Below are positions 44,101-55,985 of a stretch of 64,000 nt of DNA, piece by piece. This DNA comes from Parus major. Lineage: Eukaryota > Chordata > Aves > Passeriformes > Paridae. Position 1 is the stretch's first letter. Every line of letters begins with the position of its first letter. The notes beneath the pieces were generated by a model. That model did no database searches, was not told the origin of the DNA, and worked only from the letters and a program-made list of their open reading frames with translations. The stretch lies in the NCBI RefSeq assembly GCF_001522545.3, contig NC_031797.1, positions 2,939,961 to 3,003,960 of the forward strand, in the 5' to 3' direction. The translations under genes and the position numbers were made by a program.

Positions 44101-47100
44101 TGAGTCTCTTTACTGCATCCGGAGACAAGCAGCCCTGAGCAGCCCCCAGGTCCCAGACAGGAGCAAGGATGAGCCTGGAGGAGGGAGAGGAGCCGGCTGG
44201 ATCCTGCCCCAGACAGGTGTTTCCTGACAGCATGGCTGGACGTGGGTTGGGCCCAGCCCCTGGGCTTGTCGCCGAGGACTGAGCTCCCCGTGGCTCACAG
44301 GGGCGCCCCTGCCTGGATCCACATTCCTGCTGGCTCCTTGGAACATCATGTGTGCCTGTGTTCATGGCATTGCTGTGGGAAAGCCACGCAGCCACACAAG
44401 AACAGGAACCCAGGGATGGTGACAGGAGACAGGTGCCACATCCTGCCAGAGCCAGCACTGCCTGTCCTGGCCAGCCGGTGCTCCTGGGGGTGGGGAGCGG
44501 CCAGCTCCACTCTCATTCATGAATCGTGGGGGGAGTTTCCTGGTGGAGACTTGCTCCTCTAACTGGAAGGGAGCTGGAAACCCAAGTGTTTGGAGGGCAC
44601 TTGAACCATTGTTTGAAAGATCTGTAATTTTCCAATCAAACTCCCTCCCCAAGCCTCCGTTCATCAAATATTCATGGGATCCATTTTCTCCTGGCACTCC
44701 CAGCCCACGTCTCAGCCCGAAGAATCAATCAGGCAGCTCCGCTTGCTCTAATGCATCTGCGTTTTCGGGAGCCTGGGGCTGCCATCTCCTCCCCCCGCCT
44801 CCCTCTGTCCCTGTCCCCTCCCCGGGCAGCGGCGATGGCTGGGGCTGCGCAGGCAGTGGGGAAGGCAGTGGGGAAGGCAGCTGGAAGGAGTGGGATGGGC
44901 ACAGAGGTGATGCAGCAGCAGCAGGAGGATGCAGCCACACCGTGGGGCAGGGCAGGAGCATCCCCCCTGTACCAGGAGCCGAGCAGGGTCCCGACCCTGT
45001 GCCGGGCACGTGGCTCGGTGGCCGCGCCGATTTCTGGCCATCCTTGCATTTGCCTTCGTGGTCGATGCATGGCGGCCCCCGGGCGGCTGCAGCCCCCTCC
45101 CCTCCCTTCCCTCCCGCGCCTGCCATCGGGGGCGTTCGATGCTGGCCCTGCTGTTAATGGCTTTGTGACAGAGCTCTGCAGCCTCCCCACGGCCGCGTCA
45201 CTCCGGGCCCGGCTCCTGGGAATGGTGCTGGAAATCAGTGCTGATCCCTCCACTGCTGCCTTTACCACACACCCTGGGCCCGTGCAGGGCTGGTGCCCGT
45301 GCAGGGCGCTCTCCTGCCTTCCCCCAGCCTGGAGCTGAGTGGGTGGGGAGGCAGGGGAGGTCAGGGGAGCAGAGGAGCAGCTTGAAACGGCTCTTCACAC
45401 ATTTGGATGAGCTAATGGGGAAAAAACGGAGGAAGGCAAATAAACATTATTGTTTCATGTCAGGCGGGAGGAGACAAAAGGTCACGGGCTTCCCTTGTGA
45501 TGGTGGGAAACGGCAGCATCAGCAGGGCTGGAAAGAGCTGGAGAGCCAAGGCAGAGCGCGGGCGCGTGTGTGCTCACGTGTGTGGGTCCAGCACGGGCTG
45601 GGGACTGCTGCTGGGAGCTCCCAGGGTGTCATCCCCCATGTCCTGCTCCTTTCCCCTGCTCCTTGTCTGGGCTGCTTGTTCCTGAGGAGCTCGGTGGCCT
45701 CAGGATCACCTTGTTGTCCTCCTGGCATCCAGGATGGATCGGGAGCACCAGAACCCCTAAGGAAGCCCCAGTGATGCCACAGCTTTGGGCCGCCAGTGCC
45801 ACCAGGATGCCAGGCCTGGGGAGGGCATCCCTTAGCCCCAGGGGGGGTCCAGTGGTCCCTCAATTGCCACGAGTATCCCCCACATCCCCTTGAGTATCCC
45901 CCACATCCCCTTGAGTATCCCCCACATCCCCTTGGCACTCGCCCGTTGCCGTAGCGCCGTTGCCATGGCACTGTTGCCAGGGAACCATTGCCAGGGAATC
46001 GCCTTCATCAGTCACAAGGGCTGCCGGCAGCGGGGCCCCATCACACCCGACCCCAGAGACAGGTCATGACAGACAGGATGGGGCTTTTGGGGAGTGTGGG
46101 ACCCCCTGCCTCCACCTCAGCACCTGGCCCCAGCAGGCAGGGACTGGGGGTCCCAGTCGAGCCCCCCTCGACGGATCAGAGCCCCCAGGGCAGGGTCTCA
46201 GCAGGCTGAGAGATTGCAGCAGGGGCACCCAGCCTGTTTTGCGTCTCTCCTTGGGCCAGGAAGATTCCTGGCGTCTGACCTGGGAATGTGGAGACTGTAG
46301 CAAATAATGGAAAATAAAGAGGATGGAGGAGGGAGGAAAAGCAGAACAGAATGTTTCAGGAATGCTGTAAAAGTTTGGATCCATCGAACAGGGCAAGATC
46401 CAGGAGAGAAACAGGGCCCAGTTCAACGCCCTGTGAGTGTGGGGTGCCAAGGGCTGGACTGAGGGGACCTGTGGCCCCAGACTGGGAGGGAGCCCATGAC
46501 GATGGGCAGCCCTGGATCTGTGGGGCTGGTGAGGGACACACGGGACTGGTGCAGTGTGCCTGCGCCGGTGAAACAGTCACAGCGTCGCTGTAAACAGCAC
46601 GAAAATAACCACCACAAAAGCGACACCTTCCCCGTTTGTTTTCCTGGCCTGGATTTTGAGCACGGCAGGGATCCCCAGGGTGTGGGGTGAGGGGAGGACA
46701 GTGGCTCTGAGCAGCTCCCAGATAATTGCTGGCTTCGAGGAGGGAGCAGGTGGGGGCAGGAGCTCCTCTCACCCTGCAGAGCCCGTTTGAGTAATGAGAA
46801 AGGCCGTGGGGAGCCCATGTGAGGGCACTTACACGGCTGGCATGTGAGGTCAGAGCCCAGGGTGTCATGTGTGGGGCTCAGCAGCCTGAGCCCACCCTTT
46901 GTGTAAAACCATCTTCGGCAAACTCCCCCGCCTGGGAGCACGGAGTCCACCTCTCCATCCCTTGCTCTAGGAAGCAAAGTGGAGATGATCCATCGCCTGA
47001 CAATACCTCAGTGCCTCCCACCCTAATTACTACCACGGCTCTGCACTTCGTTAGCACCGTCTGGCAAGCAGCCAGGGGCTCCTGTGGTGCTGGAGCATCC

Positions 47101-50100
47101 TGGTCCCAGCCGGCCTGGCCAGCCCCCCCAGCCCCGCTGCGGCTCCCGGCACTGAACCCGCACCTGGTGCTCCGTGGCGTGGGGGCTCTCTCCAGGCCCC
47201 GGGGGCCGCGCTGCCGGCAGGACTGGCCCGGGTCCCCGCACCGTGGGGACACTGGAAGGCGGGTAGGTGGGCAGGTGGCTGTGGGGATGGGGGATAACCC
47301 CTCCTTGCAGCACCTGGGAGAGCTGTGCCAGGCCAGAGAGGCGGCTGCTGCCGGCAGCATCCCCGGCACGGCTGTGGCAGCCCGTGCTGCAGAGGCAGGC
47401 ACCCAGAGCACGGAGGCCGTCAGGAGCAGAGCCTGCTGTGGTGTTTGTGTCTGTACACATGTGCCTGTGTGCACAGCCCGGAAAGGTCACTGTCCGGGAA
47501 AGGTGTCAGCAGCCAAGAAACCGGCTTGGAATGGAAAACGTGAGCCAGATTGGAACGCAGGGGCGGCCGGGAGCGTCCTGCTCCAGCCCCTCCGTGGTCA
47601 CGGTTTCCATCTGCACCACGGCAGGAGCGGGTCTGCATGAGATGAGTCCTCCAGGTGCTGGACAAGGCACCTGTCCCGGGGGATTTGGGCAGGACAGGGG
47701 TGCCTGGAGGAGCCATGCAGCGAGGGGTACTTGGCTCCGGCGTAGTGGGGAGGAAACAGCTGGTAGAAGGGAAGGGCTCAGCCTTTGTCTGTCTGTGTAC
47801 TACAGCGTCTGCTTTGCTGGTTGCACGCTGACCCAGTCACCTGCCACTGGTGTCACTCCTCACAGCTGCTTTCTGCTCTCTGCAGGGTCGTGGAGGCCAG
47901 CACCCTTCAGCAGGAGAGGCTGCAGGCCATCGCGGTGAGTCCCTGCCCCGTCCCCAGCTCATCACCTGCAGCACACGGGGCAGGCACCAGCGGGGAGGAG
48001 AGTGCAGGTGCAGGAGAGCTGGTGCAGGTGCTCAGCCACAAACCAGGGGTCTCCAGCAGCTGAACGAGGACTTGGAATGGCCCATGCCAGTGTGTCCTGT
48101 GGGGGCTCTTCCTGGGGTGTCAGAGCCAGCATGGCTTGGCAGCACCGTTGAAACGGGGACAGAGCAAGCAACAGGCAGCTGGGAGGTTTAATTAACGAAG
48201 CGGCGCCTTGACGAGCCCCAAGTGAGGAAAATGAGTGATGATTCCCTCCTCCCCCCTTCCCCAGGAAGGGCTGAGGACGGTGCTCTCCAGCCATGCCCGT
48301 CGTGGGCACTAGTAATTACATTAATTAGCGAGCGGTTGGGGGCCCCGCTGAGCAAACCCAGCACAGAGCAGGGCACGGGGCTGCTTGAACCCACCACTGC
48401 CCCACGGCAGCCCCGCTGCCCAGCCCAGCCCAGCCGGCAAGCGGCCGATCTCTGCCGCACAAAGGGCAAATTGTTCTGGACCAGAGGAGAAAGCGCCGGG
48501 TGACGCGTCCGGGTTGGGTCTGACTCTGCTGAAATGATCTGGAGCAGCCCCAGGACGGGTGGCGGGGAGGGGGGGACAAGCTAGAGGCTGCGGGGGCTGT
48601 TTCCCCCGCGCTGGCAGCTCGCTCAGTGGGGCCGGCCGAGGGGAAGGTGACATTTTGAGATGGTGAACAGAGCCCAGGCTCTGCCCCAGTTTCTCTACAC
48701 CCTCAACGCCTCAGTTTGTCCCAGAGAGGGCAGGGATGTGATACCGGGCTTGCTGTGGGGTGTTGCCAAGGCTGGTCCCACACTCCCTTGTCCCCGAGGG
48801 CAGCCCCTTGGCCCCGCTCCTCCCTGCCCGCCGATGCCCGGCGCCCACCCCCTCCCCGTGCCGACCCCCGTTCCGCCGCTCCCGTCCCTCCAGGAGAAGC
48901 GGAAGCGTCAGACGGAGATCGAGAACAAAAGGCGGCAGCTCGAGGATGACAGGCGGCAGCTGCAGCATCTCAAGGTGAGGATCCCCCGCGACCCCCAGGC
49001 TGCCTCTGCCCCGGGGAGCCCCCGGCTGGGGGAGGCCAGGACCGTGACCCCTTTCTGCTCCCCAGTCCAAGGCTCTGCGGGAGAGATGGCTCCTGGAGGG
49101 GGCTCCAGCTTCTGCCTCCGAGGAGGAAGAGGCCATGAAGAAACAGATGCAGGAGGATGAGGTGAAGACCAAGGAGCTGGAGGAAACCATCCAGAGGTAA
49201 CGGGGCCAGCGTGAGTCAGATATTGGGGTGCAGTTAGAGAGCACCCACGTCCCTCCAGAGACCCCTGGGCAGGTGGGTGCTGCGATTAAGCTGGATCCCA
49301 TGTGCAGGGTACACTGAGCTTGGAGATGTTCTGGGACTCACCCTGAACCCTGGCTGGGTTCTTGCCAGCTTTTGTGCCGGGGCTGCAGCCAGCCCCAGAG
49401 CCTGTCCAGCCCTGCAGCCCCTCTGGTCATCCCCAGCTGTGTCGGTGTCGGTGAGAGCCACGGGGCGGGGTGCCCCGGGCTGGGATCCCGGGGGGCTGCT
49501 CGGTGTCCAGCACCCTTGAGGGCAGGCTGCTGCCTCCCACAGACCTCTGTCCTCATCGTGGTGGCCCAGCCTTTGGGAAGGGGCGGGGGGTTGAGAAGGG
49601 AGATGGCTCAGCCCCTGCCCTCCTCCCTTGTCCCCGGGCAGCCGCAGGCGGGGGCCCGGAGGTGTCCCGGCAGCGCAGCAGGAATGCAATCAGTCACCGT
49701 GGTGCCGCTAATTACCGAGCATCGGTGCAGAGAGGGGTCAGGCACGAAGGGGCCTTTGTGTCCGGCTAATGGCGCGGTGCATTCCTCCGCGGGCGCCGTG
49801 CGAGCAGCCCGGAGGAGCTCTGCCGGGGGCAGCTGCCGCCCGTGGGGACACCCCGGACCTCTGCTACATCCCAGAGGGGCTGTGCTGCCAGGCTGGTGGC
49901 TGCCAACAGGAGGTTAGCCTCGTGGAAAGCTCAGCCAGGTTTGGAGGGACAGGTGGAGGAGCAGAACGATGATGATGGATGGAGCAGCCTTGCTCTGGCC
50001 ACCAAGGGGTCGGCCCTCCTGCCCAGTGCCCATGGCGGGGTCTCTGCCATCCACTCACTGCTGAACCCTTTGGCTTTTCCCATGTAAAGGGACAGTGACA

Positions 50101-53100
50101 GCCATGCCAGAGTCTGTCTGCACCTTGTGTCCCCTTGTGAGCCCAGTGGACAATTTGTGTCTCCCCTCTCCCCTGCACTGTGTTGGTGGCCCTTGTTCAC
50201 AGGACTGCTGTGGCTGCCTGCACCACAGTTACCTGTCCCACACTCTCAGCTTCTCAGCCCCGACTCTCCCTGCAGGCTGGAGAAGGAGCTGGAGACACTG
50301 GAGAACAGCAGCTCGGTGACTTCGACCAAGGAGAACCTGGCAGAGGCAGCAGCCAAGGAGGAGAAGGCTGAGGCTGTCCCCAATGCGCAGAAGGTGGGCA
50401 GGGCTGCCAACAGTGGGCTCGGGGTCCCTGGTGGGGATGGCTGGGTGGTGGGTCCTGGAAGCTCCTATAACCTCTCTGTTCTGTTTTGCAGAGTCCCCTG
50501 GGCACAGTTAAGGGTAGGTGAATCCTGATCCCCCTCAGCCGTGGTTCAGCACCAACCATCCCCTCCTGCTGCCCTGAGGCTGGTGCCAGATGGGTGGGGA
50601 GAGCCAGACAAGAGCCCTGTCCCCACGTCCCCTCTCGGGCAGTGGTGCCCTGTGGCGGGGGAGCCCGTCCCAGGTGCCAGCCATGGGGGGAACACTGCAC
50701 TCCCCGGGGCCTGACCCATGGGCACACCAGGCGATCGTTGGGGCTCAGGCGGTCGTCTCTCCACCTCCAGCCGACAAGAGGGTCTCCAGCAGCCCCATGA
50801 AGGCAGTGGAAGGCAGTGACATGATGAAGGCGGGTAGGTGCCCACTGCCCTGGGAGGAGCGCTCCTTCCAGGCTGCTTCCCCCTCCCCTCCGCACCGCCC
50901 TCGGCTCGCTGCCACCGCAGCCGCTCCCTGCCGTGCCGCTCGATGCCTTTCCAAGCCCAGGGCAGAGAATATCCGTCATTGCAATCGCAGCCTTTGGTTT
51001 TGCTTCCGCCCCACGGTTGGTTTGTGGCTCAGGGCCCCTCTGCCTCAGCCCTGTTCCATGTTTCTGCTCCAGTTTCATCCTTCCCGCTCTGTTTGCAGCT
51101 TCTCTGCGCAGGGGCGAGGCGGCAGAGTGCCAGCCACAGGAGCTATGGGGCACACGGGACCAGGCTGCCTGAGCTGGGGGGCTGCAGCCAGCTCTGCTGC
51201 TGGAGGGGTTTGCTCTGGTTTGGGGCGGTGGCTCAGACCAGACCACGGCACCAGCATGGGGCAGAGCCCGCCTTGGGATGTTTGGAGTAAGCACCATGCA
51301 CAGGGCTGAGGGGACCCCGCTGCTGGCTGGAACTGGCTGGGAGTGGAGAGATGCCAAGAATCACCCATCCCATGGGGGCAGAGGGGCCAGCGCCAGCACC
51401 TTCAGTGGGGGTTGAACCTCCTTGAGCATGAGCCTGGCTCCCAACCCAGGCCCCACGGCCAGCACTGCCCACTGGCTGGACAGATGGACATGGCTCAGCC
51501 CAAGAACCACAGCAGCCGTGGTGCCAGCAGCACCAGGATGGACACAGGTCCTGGGAGGAGGGATGTGCCAGGGGTGTCACACCTGCCTCTGCCATTGACC
51601 GCTCCTCGCTGCCTTGCTAACACCGCTGAGCCCTGCTGAGCCCTGCTGAGCCCTGCTGAGCACCACTGAGCCCTGCTGAGCACCACTGAGCCCTGCTGAG
51701 CACCACAGCGCTACTGCCACGCGCTGTCCCGCCGCCAGCCGCAGAGCAAGGGACGGGGAGGGCCAGGGCCACCGTAACGTGCGTTGTCCTCTCTGTGTCC
51801 CAGCCATGTACTCGGTGGAGATCACAGTGGAGAAGGACAGAGTGACTGGGGAGACCAAGGTCCTGTCCAGCACCACCATGCTCCCCCAGAACCACTGTCT
51901 GCAGGGGGTCAAAGTGTACGAGGATGAGCTGAAAGGTACGGGCCAGCCCACGCCAGTGGCAGGGGACGAGGGAGTGGCCACCCGAACATCCAGCGGGCAC
52001 CCAGCAGGGTGAGGAAGTGCAGGAGCTGCTCCTGACAGCTTTGCCAGCTCTGTGAGGGCAATCCCTCACCAACGCCAGTCCAGTGGATCACAGGATCGTC
52101 GTGGCAGCGTAGTGTGGATGGGTCAGCCTGGTCTGCTCGTCGTGACCCTGCACTGCTGGAGAGCAGAGAAGAGGATCTGTTGTGTCCAGGACTCAGGAGC
52201 CTTTCCCATGGGCAGGGAACGTGCACTAGCGCCGTGTTGGCCTGTCCCACAGGCTGGCAGCGGGGAGTGTGGCCGATGGGTGTGGTAGAAGTGCAGCACT
52301 AGGGACTGGTCCCTGTCTGCAGCTCCTGCCTTTGGGAACATCTGGGAACCTGCTCCAGAGGGCCTCCTGAAACCCAAGGGACCGTTGTGGTGGCAAGGAC
52401 CAGCCGTGGAAGTGGGGTGTCTTACTGGGAACTGTGGTGGCTGAGTGGACCAACCTCCTCATCAGAGAAAACACAGAGCTCCCATTCAACCTCCTCTGTG
52501 TGGCCATGGCTGTGCTGGCCCTGCCAGGCTGGGCACTGTCCCTCACTGCCCACTGAGGCAGGTACACTGACCATCACGTCATGCCCCAGGTCAAGTGGAA
52601 AACGCGACGAGCCCTTGGCTGCTCCGGCCGTGACGCACATCTCTGCCTCCGTGCACAGCACGCCGGGGTGGGAGAGCCTCCCCCGGGCACGGCGCCACCA
52701 GCTGCAATGGTCCTGCTGAATGTGGCAGGAGGCAGTGGGGAAATCAGCGGGGCAGCAACTGCCGAGCATCGCTGGGGTCTCAGAGGTGGCAGCGGTGACT
52801 CGCTGCAAAGCGTCACGTCAGCCCCGGCAGAGCCGGGCGCCAGCAGACGCCGTCCCGCCACGGGCAGCTTGGCTGGCTGTCGGTGGCCTGGCAAACAGCC
52901 GCGGCTCCCGCAGGGCTCGCTGAGCCTGAGGCTTTGGGAACAGCTCCTTCCATTGGGCTTTTATTTCGGTTTCCCTGGCTGCTGTCAGGCAGGAGCCAGG
53001 TGATGAGAGAGGGTCTGGCAGCAGCTCTGCTGAGGGGAGGGTTGGGATGCCGTGGGAGTCCCAGCCTCAGTGGCAGGACCTTTGGAGAGGGGAAGGGGCT

Positions 53101-53787
53101 GCTCCCCGACCACACAGGAGCCAGGGCTGAGCGGGTCACGCCAGCAAGAGCTTTGTCAGGTGTTTTTGTCTTTGTGCCCTCATCCCAAACGCCCTCACCC
53201 TCCCTCCTCTTGTCCCCACAGTGGTGCATGCGGTGAGTGCCGAGGACGGGGCCCTGCAGAACGGGGCCCACCCCCTCAGCTCCTCCGAGGTCGACGAGCT
53301 CCTGCACAAGGCAGACGAGGCCACCCTGAGTGAAGCTGGCGGGCGCCAGACCCCAGCCAAGGCTGGCAAGGGGGGCGGCAGCGCCCCGGGCAGCCAGAAG
53401 CCGACGCCGCGGCGGGAGATCACGGGGCTGCAAGCGAAGGTGCCGCCAGGCGAGGGCACGGAGCCCAGCCAGGAGCAGCCCGTCACCATGATCTTCATGG
53501 GCTACCAGAACGTGGAGGATGAAAATGAGACCAAGAAGGTGCTGGGGCTGGAGGGCACCATCAAGGCAGAGCTGGTGGTGATTGAGGATGCCGAGAACAA
53601 GCCGGAGCCGGCACACAAGGACCACACACCACCCAACGGCACCGCGCTGGAGCCGGCGGCCGCCCAGCCGCTGGGCGAGGAGGGCGCGGGCGGGCAGAAG
53701 CCGGGTGCCAACGCCACAGACGCCAAGGAGGCCGAGCAGGAGACAGACGTGAAGAAGCAGCGCTGCAAGTGCTGCACGGTGATGTGA
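41132..53787 (+). CDS. PALM: PALM, paralemmin-1
   Basis: Lipid-anchored protein of the inner plasma membrane that drives filopodia and dendritic-spine formation. Exons: 41132-41136 (ATG GA), 47886-47934, 48894-48974, 49066-49196, 50276-50393, 50492-50513, 50771-50833, 51804-51935, 53222-53787. The phases close to give 388 aa (human 387). It starts MEVVEASTLQQERLQAIA. The N-terminal coiled coil spans residues 10 to about 100 (KRRQLEDDRRQLQHLKSKAL, QMQEDEVKTKELEETIQRLE). A conserved block is MYSVEITVEKDRVTGETKVL. The C-terminal part carries HPLSSSEVDELLHKADEATL and VTMIFMGYQNVEDENETKKV. The protein ends CKCCTVM: the CTVM CaaX box is for prenylation, with neighbouring cysteines for palmitoylation. 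Intron 1 is 6.7 kb. Confidence 0.97.
41720..41812 (+). other. G-run cluster, quadruplex-capable, PALM intron 1
   Basis: Repeated runs of four to six G (GGGGGG, GGTGCGGGGGGTGCGGGGGG, GGGGGGTGGGGAGGG) within about 90 bp, well above the four G-runs needed for an intramolecular quadruplex. Confidence 0.7.
42506..42545 (+). repeat. 18-bp tandem duplication, PALM intron 1
   Basis: GGGGCTGGAACTGAGCTG occurs twice in direct succession. Confidence 0.85.
44505..44765. promoter_or_regulatory. AT-rich candidate enhancer, PALM intron 1
   Basis: An AT-rich block inside GC-rich intron with TTCATGAA, AATTTTCCAATCAAA, CAAATATTCATG, AATCAATCAG and ATGCAT. These resemble homeodomain, PBX/HOX and POU sites. 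Function is inferred from composition alone. Confidence 0.35.
45439..45458. promoter_or_regulatory. Inverted forkhead/SOX motif, PALM intron 1
   Basis: TAAACATTATTGTTTC (45441-45456) contains AAACA and TGTTT as mirror-complement half sites: a palindromic FOX arrangement with an ATTGTT SOX core. Confidence 0.4.
45870..45935 (+). repeat. 22-bp tandem repeat, 3 copies, PALM intron 1
   Basis: The unit GAGTATCCCCCACATCCCCT plus TG repeats three times with no differences seen. Confidence 0.93.
48185..48335. promoter_or_regulatory. Homeodomain-motif cluster, PALM intron 2
   Basis: TTTAATTAA (48187-48195), TAATTA (48313-48318) and TTAATTAG (48321-48328) lie within 140 bp of a GC-rich intron. Candidate conserved enhancer. 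Confidence 0.4.
49678..49790. promoter_or_regulatory. TEAD/homeodomain motif cluster, PALM intron 4
   Basis: GGAATG (49681-49686) and CATTCC (49780-49785) are oppositely oriented TEAD-type sites flanking TAATTA (49709-49714) and TAATGG (49767-49772). Candidate enhancer. Confidence 0.35.
51627..51706 (+). repeat. 10-bp (GCTGAGCCCT / ACTGAGCACC) tandem repeat, PALM intron 7
   Basis: Seven to eight tandem units of CTGAGCCCTG / CTGAGCACCA, about 100 bp upstream of the PALM exon 8 acceptor. Confidence 0.9.
51804..51935 (+). CDS. PALM: PALM exon 8 (cassette-type, 44 codons)
   Basis: 132 nt, phase 1 to phase 1, so skipping keeps the frame. It encodes MYSVEITVEKDRVTGETKVL through GVKVYEDELK. The matching mammalian exon is alternatively spliced, and its length and phases are kept here. 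Confidence 0.9.
53222..53787 (+). CDS. PALM: PALM last coding exon with CaaX box
   Basis: Begins CCACAG|TGGTGCATG and ends RCKCCTVM-stop at 53785-53787. It encodes 188 codons of the acidic C-terminal half. Confidence 0.96.
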
Positions 53788-55985
53788 GCCCCCGCCGAGC
53801 CCCCTCCGCCCCGGCCCCTGCTCGCCAGGCCCGGCACACCGGGCTTCCCCCCCTCCGGACACAGACCCTCTTCCTGCAGAACCGGGGAGATCCAACATGG
53901 TGCCAACGGGGCCGCAGCGGGCAGCAACGAGCGGTGGCCGTGGCAACGCTCGCCCCATCTGCCCGATGCCAGCCCCGTGCCGCCCCCCACCAGCGCTGCC
54001 TGTGGTATTTATTAGTGACCCCCCTCGCCCCACAGTGTGCCCACCCCACCACAGCCCGGCCTCATCCCCACCTGCCACCGGCACCGGGGCCTTTCCCTCC
54101 GTCACCGACATCGTCCCACCCGCCGTCGGAGGATGGAGCTGCCGGGCAGGGGATCGGAGGACAACACTGTGTCCGTAGATGACTCCCCGGGAGCCCCCAC
54201 CAGCGGGACCCGCTCTTGGCCCAGCCCACGGTGGGCATCGGACCCAGCCCTGTTCCAGCTCCTCCCTCTGTGCCTCCATCATCCGCTTCTCCAGCAGGGA
54301 AAGGCCTGGTCTGTTCCCTGCTGGCTGCCCATGGATATCTCTGCTCCATCTCATGTCCTCATCCCTGTGGTCCCGGGCTCCCCAAGCCCTCAAGGACAGA
54401 GCGTGTCCAGGCAAGGGCAGGGCATGGAGGGCACCGTCCCCTGCCCGAGACTCGGCTGTGGTGATGGCTGGGGCCACGTGGGGCTCCTGCAGGGTCAACC
54501 CAGCCTGTCCCCAGGCCTGCTCTGCTCCTCCTGGGTTCAGCTCCACATGTTGGAGCCCCTCACCCTGGTGCTGGCAGTGACAGCCACTCCTCTGTCTCGG
54601 CTGCCGGCAGGTGCCACTGGGCTCTGCCAGCCAAGGGGGCTGAACTGTGCTGTGGCCAGGGCTCGTGTCCTCCTGGGGCAATGCCAGCCAGGGAAGGGGA
54701 GCTTGGGGGGGCCCAGCCTTGTGGGGCAGGAGTGGGGCATGGGGGTCCTGTGTTTCCTCGTGTGGGCCAGCATCGTGTCCCCTTCCTGCCTCTGCCACTC
54801 AGCAGCAGCAGCTTTGCAGAGCCACGTTCTGGGGTCCCCCAGGCGAGTGCGGCAGCCCAGTTCACCCCAGTATTGGCACTGGGAGCTGCCAGGGGTCTGG
54901 TGTCCCACAGCTGCCTCCCTGCTGCCCCACCCTGCACCCCAGCCCTTCAGTGGGGATTTCACCACCAGCACCAGCGTTTTCTCCCCGCTGAGACCAGCTG
55001 GGGCAGGCAGGGGGGGCCCCGTGGTTTTTGGTCCCCAGTGCTCACATCAGCTGCCCCTGAGCTGCAGCAGCTGGGCTGTCCAGGAGCTTTGGGCAGGGTG
55101 CAGCCACCAGCGAGGGATCCTTGTTCAGGTGTGAGAGGGTTCCTTCTGCTGTGAGGCTGGGAAAATCCCCAGGGATCCCCCAAAACGTGTGTGGAGCAGC
55201 ATCCACGCAGCCCACCAGGACACCGGTGGTCGAGCAGCCAAGGATGGGGCTCAGCTCCCCCAAGGATGGGCCTTCCTTCCCCCACATTCCCCTTGTGTGA
55301 GCAGTGACACCCTCCTGTCCCCATGACATCCCAGTTGTCCCCCAGTTCCCACCCAGGCTGCAGTTTGCCCCCAGTAGAGTCACAATGCCGGGCTGGGGAA
55401 GGGGGGGCCTCTCCTGCCCCATCCACTGTTGGGAATTGCTGGAGCCCCATTGCTGCAGAGCAGGGCACGGGCTGGGTGCCACAGGGCCTCTGTCCCCATA
55501 ATCCTGGGGGAAATGTCACCTCTTGCCACCCCACATCAGGGGCCAACACCACCCACCCCATCCCAACCTGGGCCCTGCAATCCCCCCAGCCCCAAGCTGG
55601 GGCTCCCTCCTGCCCTCGGCACCCCCTGCCCTCGGTTGGCTTTGACCCCCAGCCCAGTCCGGCCCCTGGGGCGGTGGGGAGCAGGACCAGCCCCCCGGGC
55701 CGGGGCTGCGGTGTGAGAGGAGTGGGCGGTGGGCCCGGCATCGTCCCCACCCCATCCCAGAGCCCCCCTGTCCCCGCCCGGCTCTGCTGAAGTGCACTTC
55801 CCGTGCCCCTGAGCTTTTCACTTGTGCCGAAGCCGTTTGAATTCCCTTCCCCATCCCANNNNNNNNNNNNNNNNNNNNNNNNNNNNNNNNNNNNNNNNNN
55901 NNNNNNNNNNNNNNNNNNNNNNNCCCTCCACCCCGTTGTTTGTAAAACACCCGAACCGAGCAAATAAACTGTGTGAACAACCAGC
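53788..55985 (+). promoter_or_regulatory. PALM: PALM 3' UTR
   Basis: About 2.2 kb of GC-rich sequence with no coding potential on the plus strand, interrupted by a 65-N gap. AATAAA at 55963-55968 is the likely poly(A) signal. Confidence 0.75.
55859..55923. other. Assembly gap (65 N) in PALM 3' UTR
   Basis: Run of N, about 40 bp before the PALM poly(A) signal. Confidence 0.98.

Noticed and set aside
45870..45935. Short direct repeats as a CRISPR-like array
   Set aside because: The copies are adjacent with no spacers, in a vertebrate intron. It is a plain minisatellite.
52813..54798. 661-codon open frame on the minus strand, antisense to the last PALM exon and 3' UTR
   Set aside because: GC-rich DNA lacks stop codons by composition. 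The frame lies opposite a well-supported coding exon, has low-complexity content and no recognisable domain.
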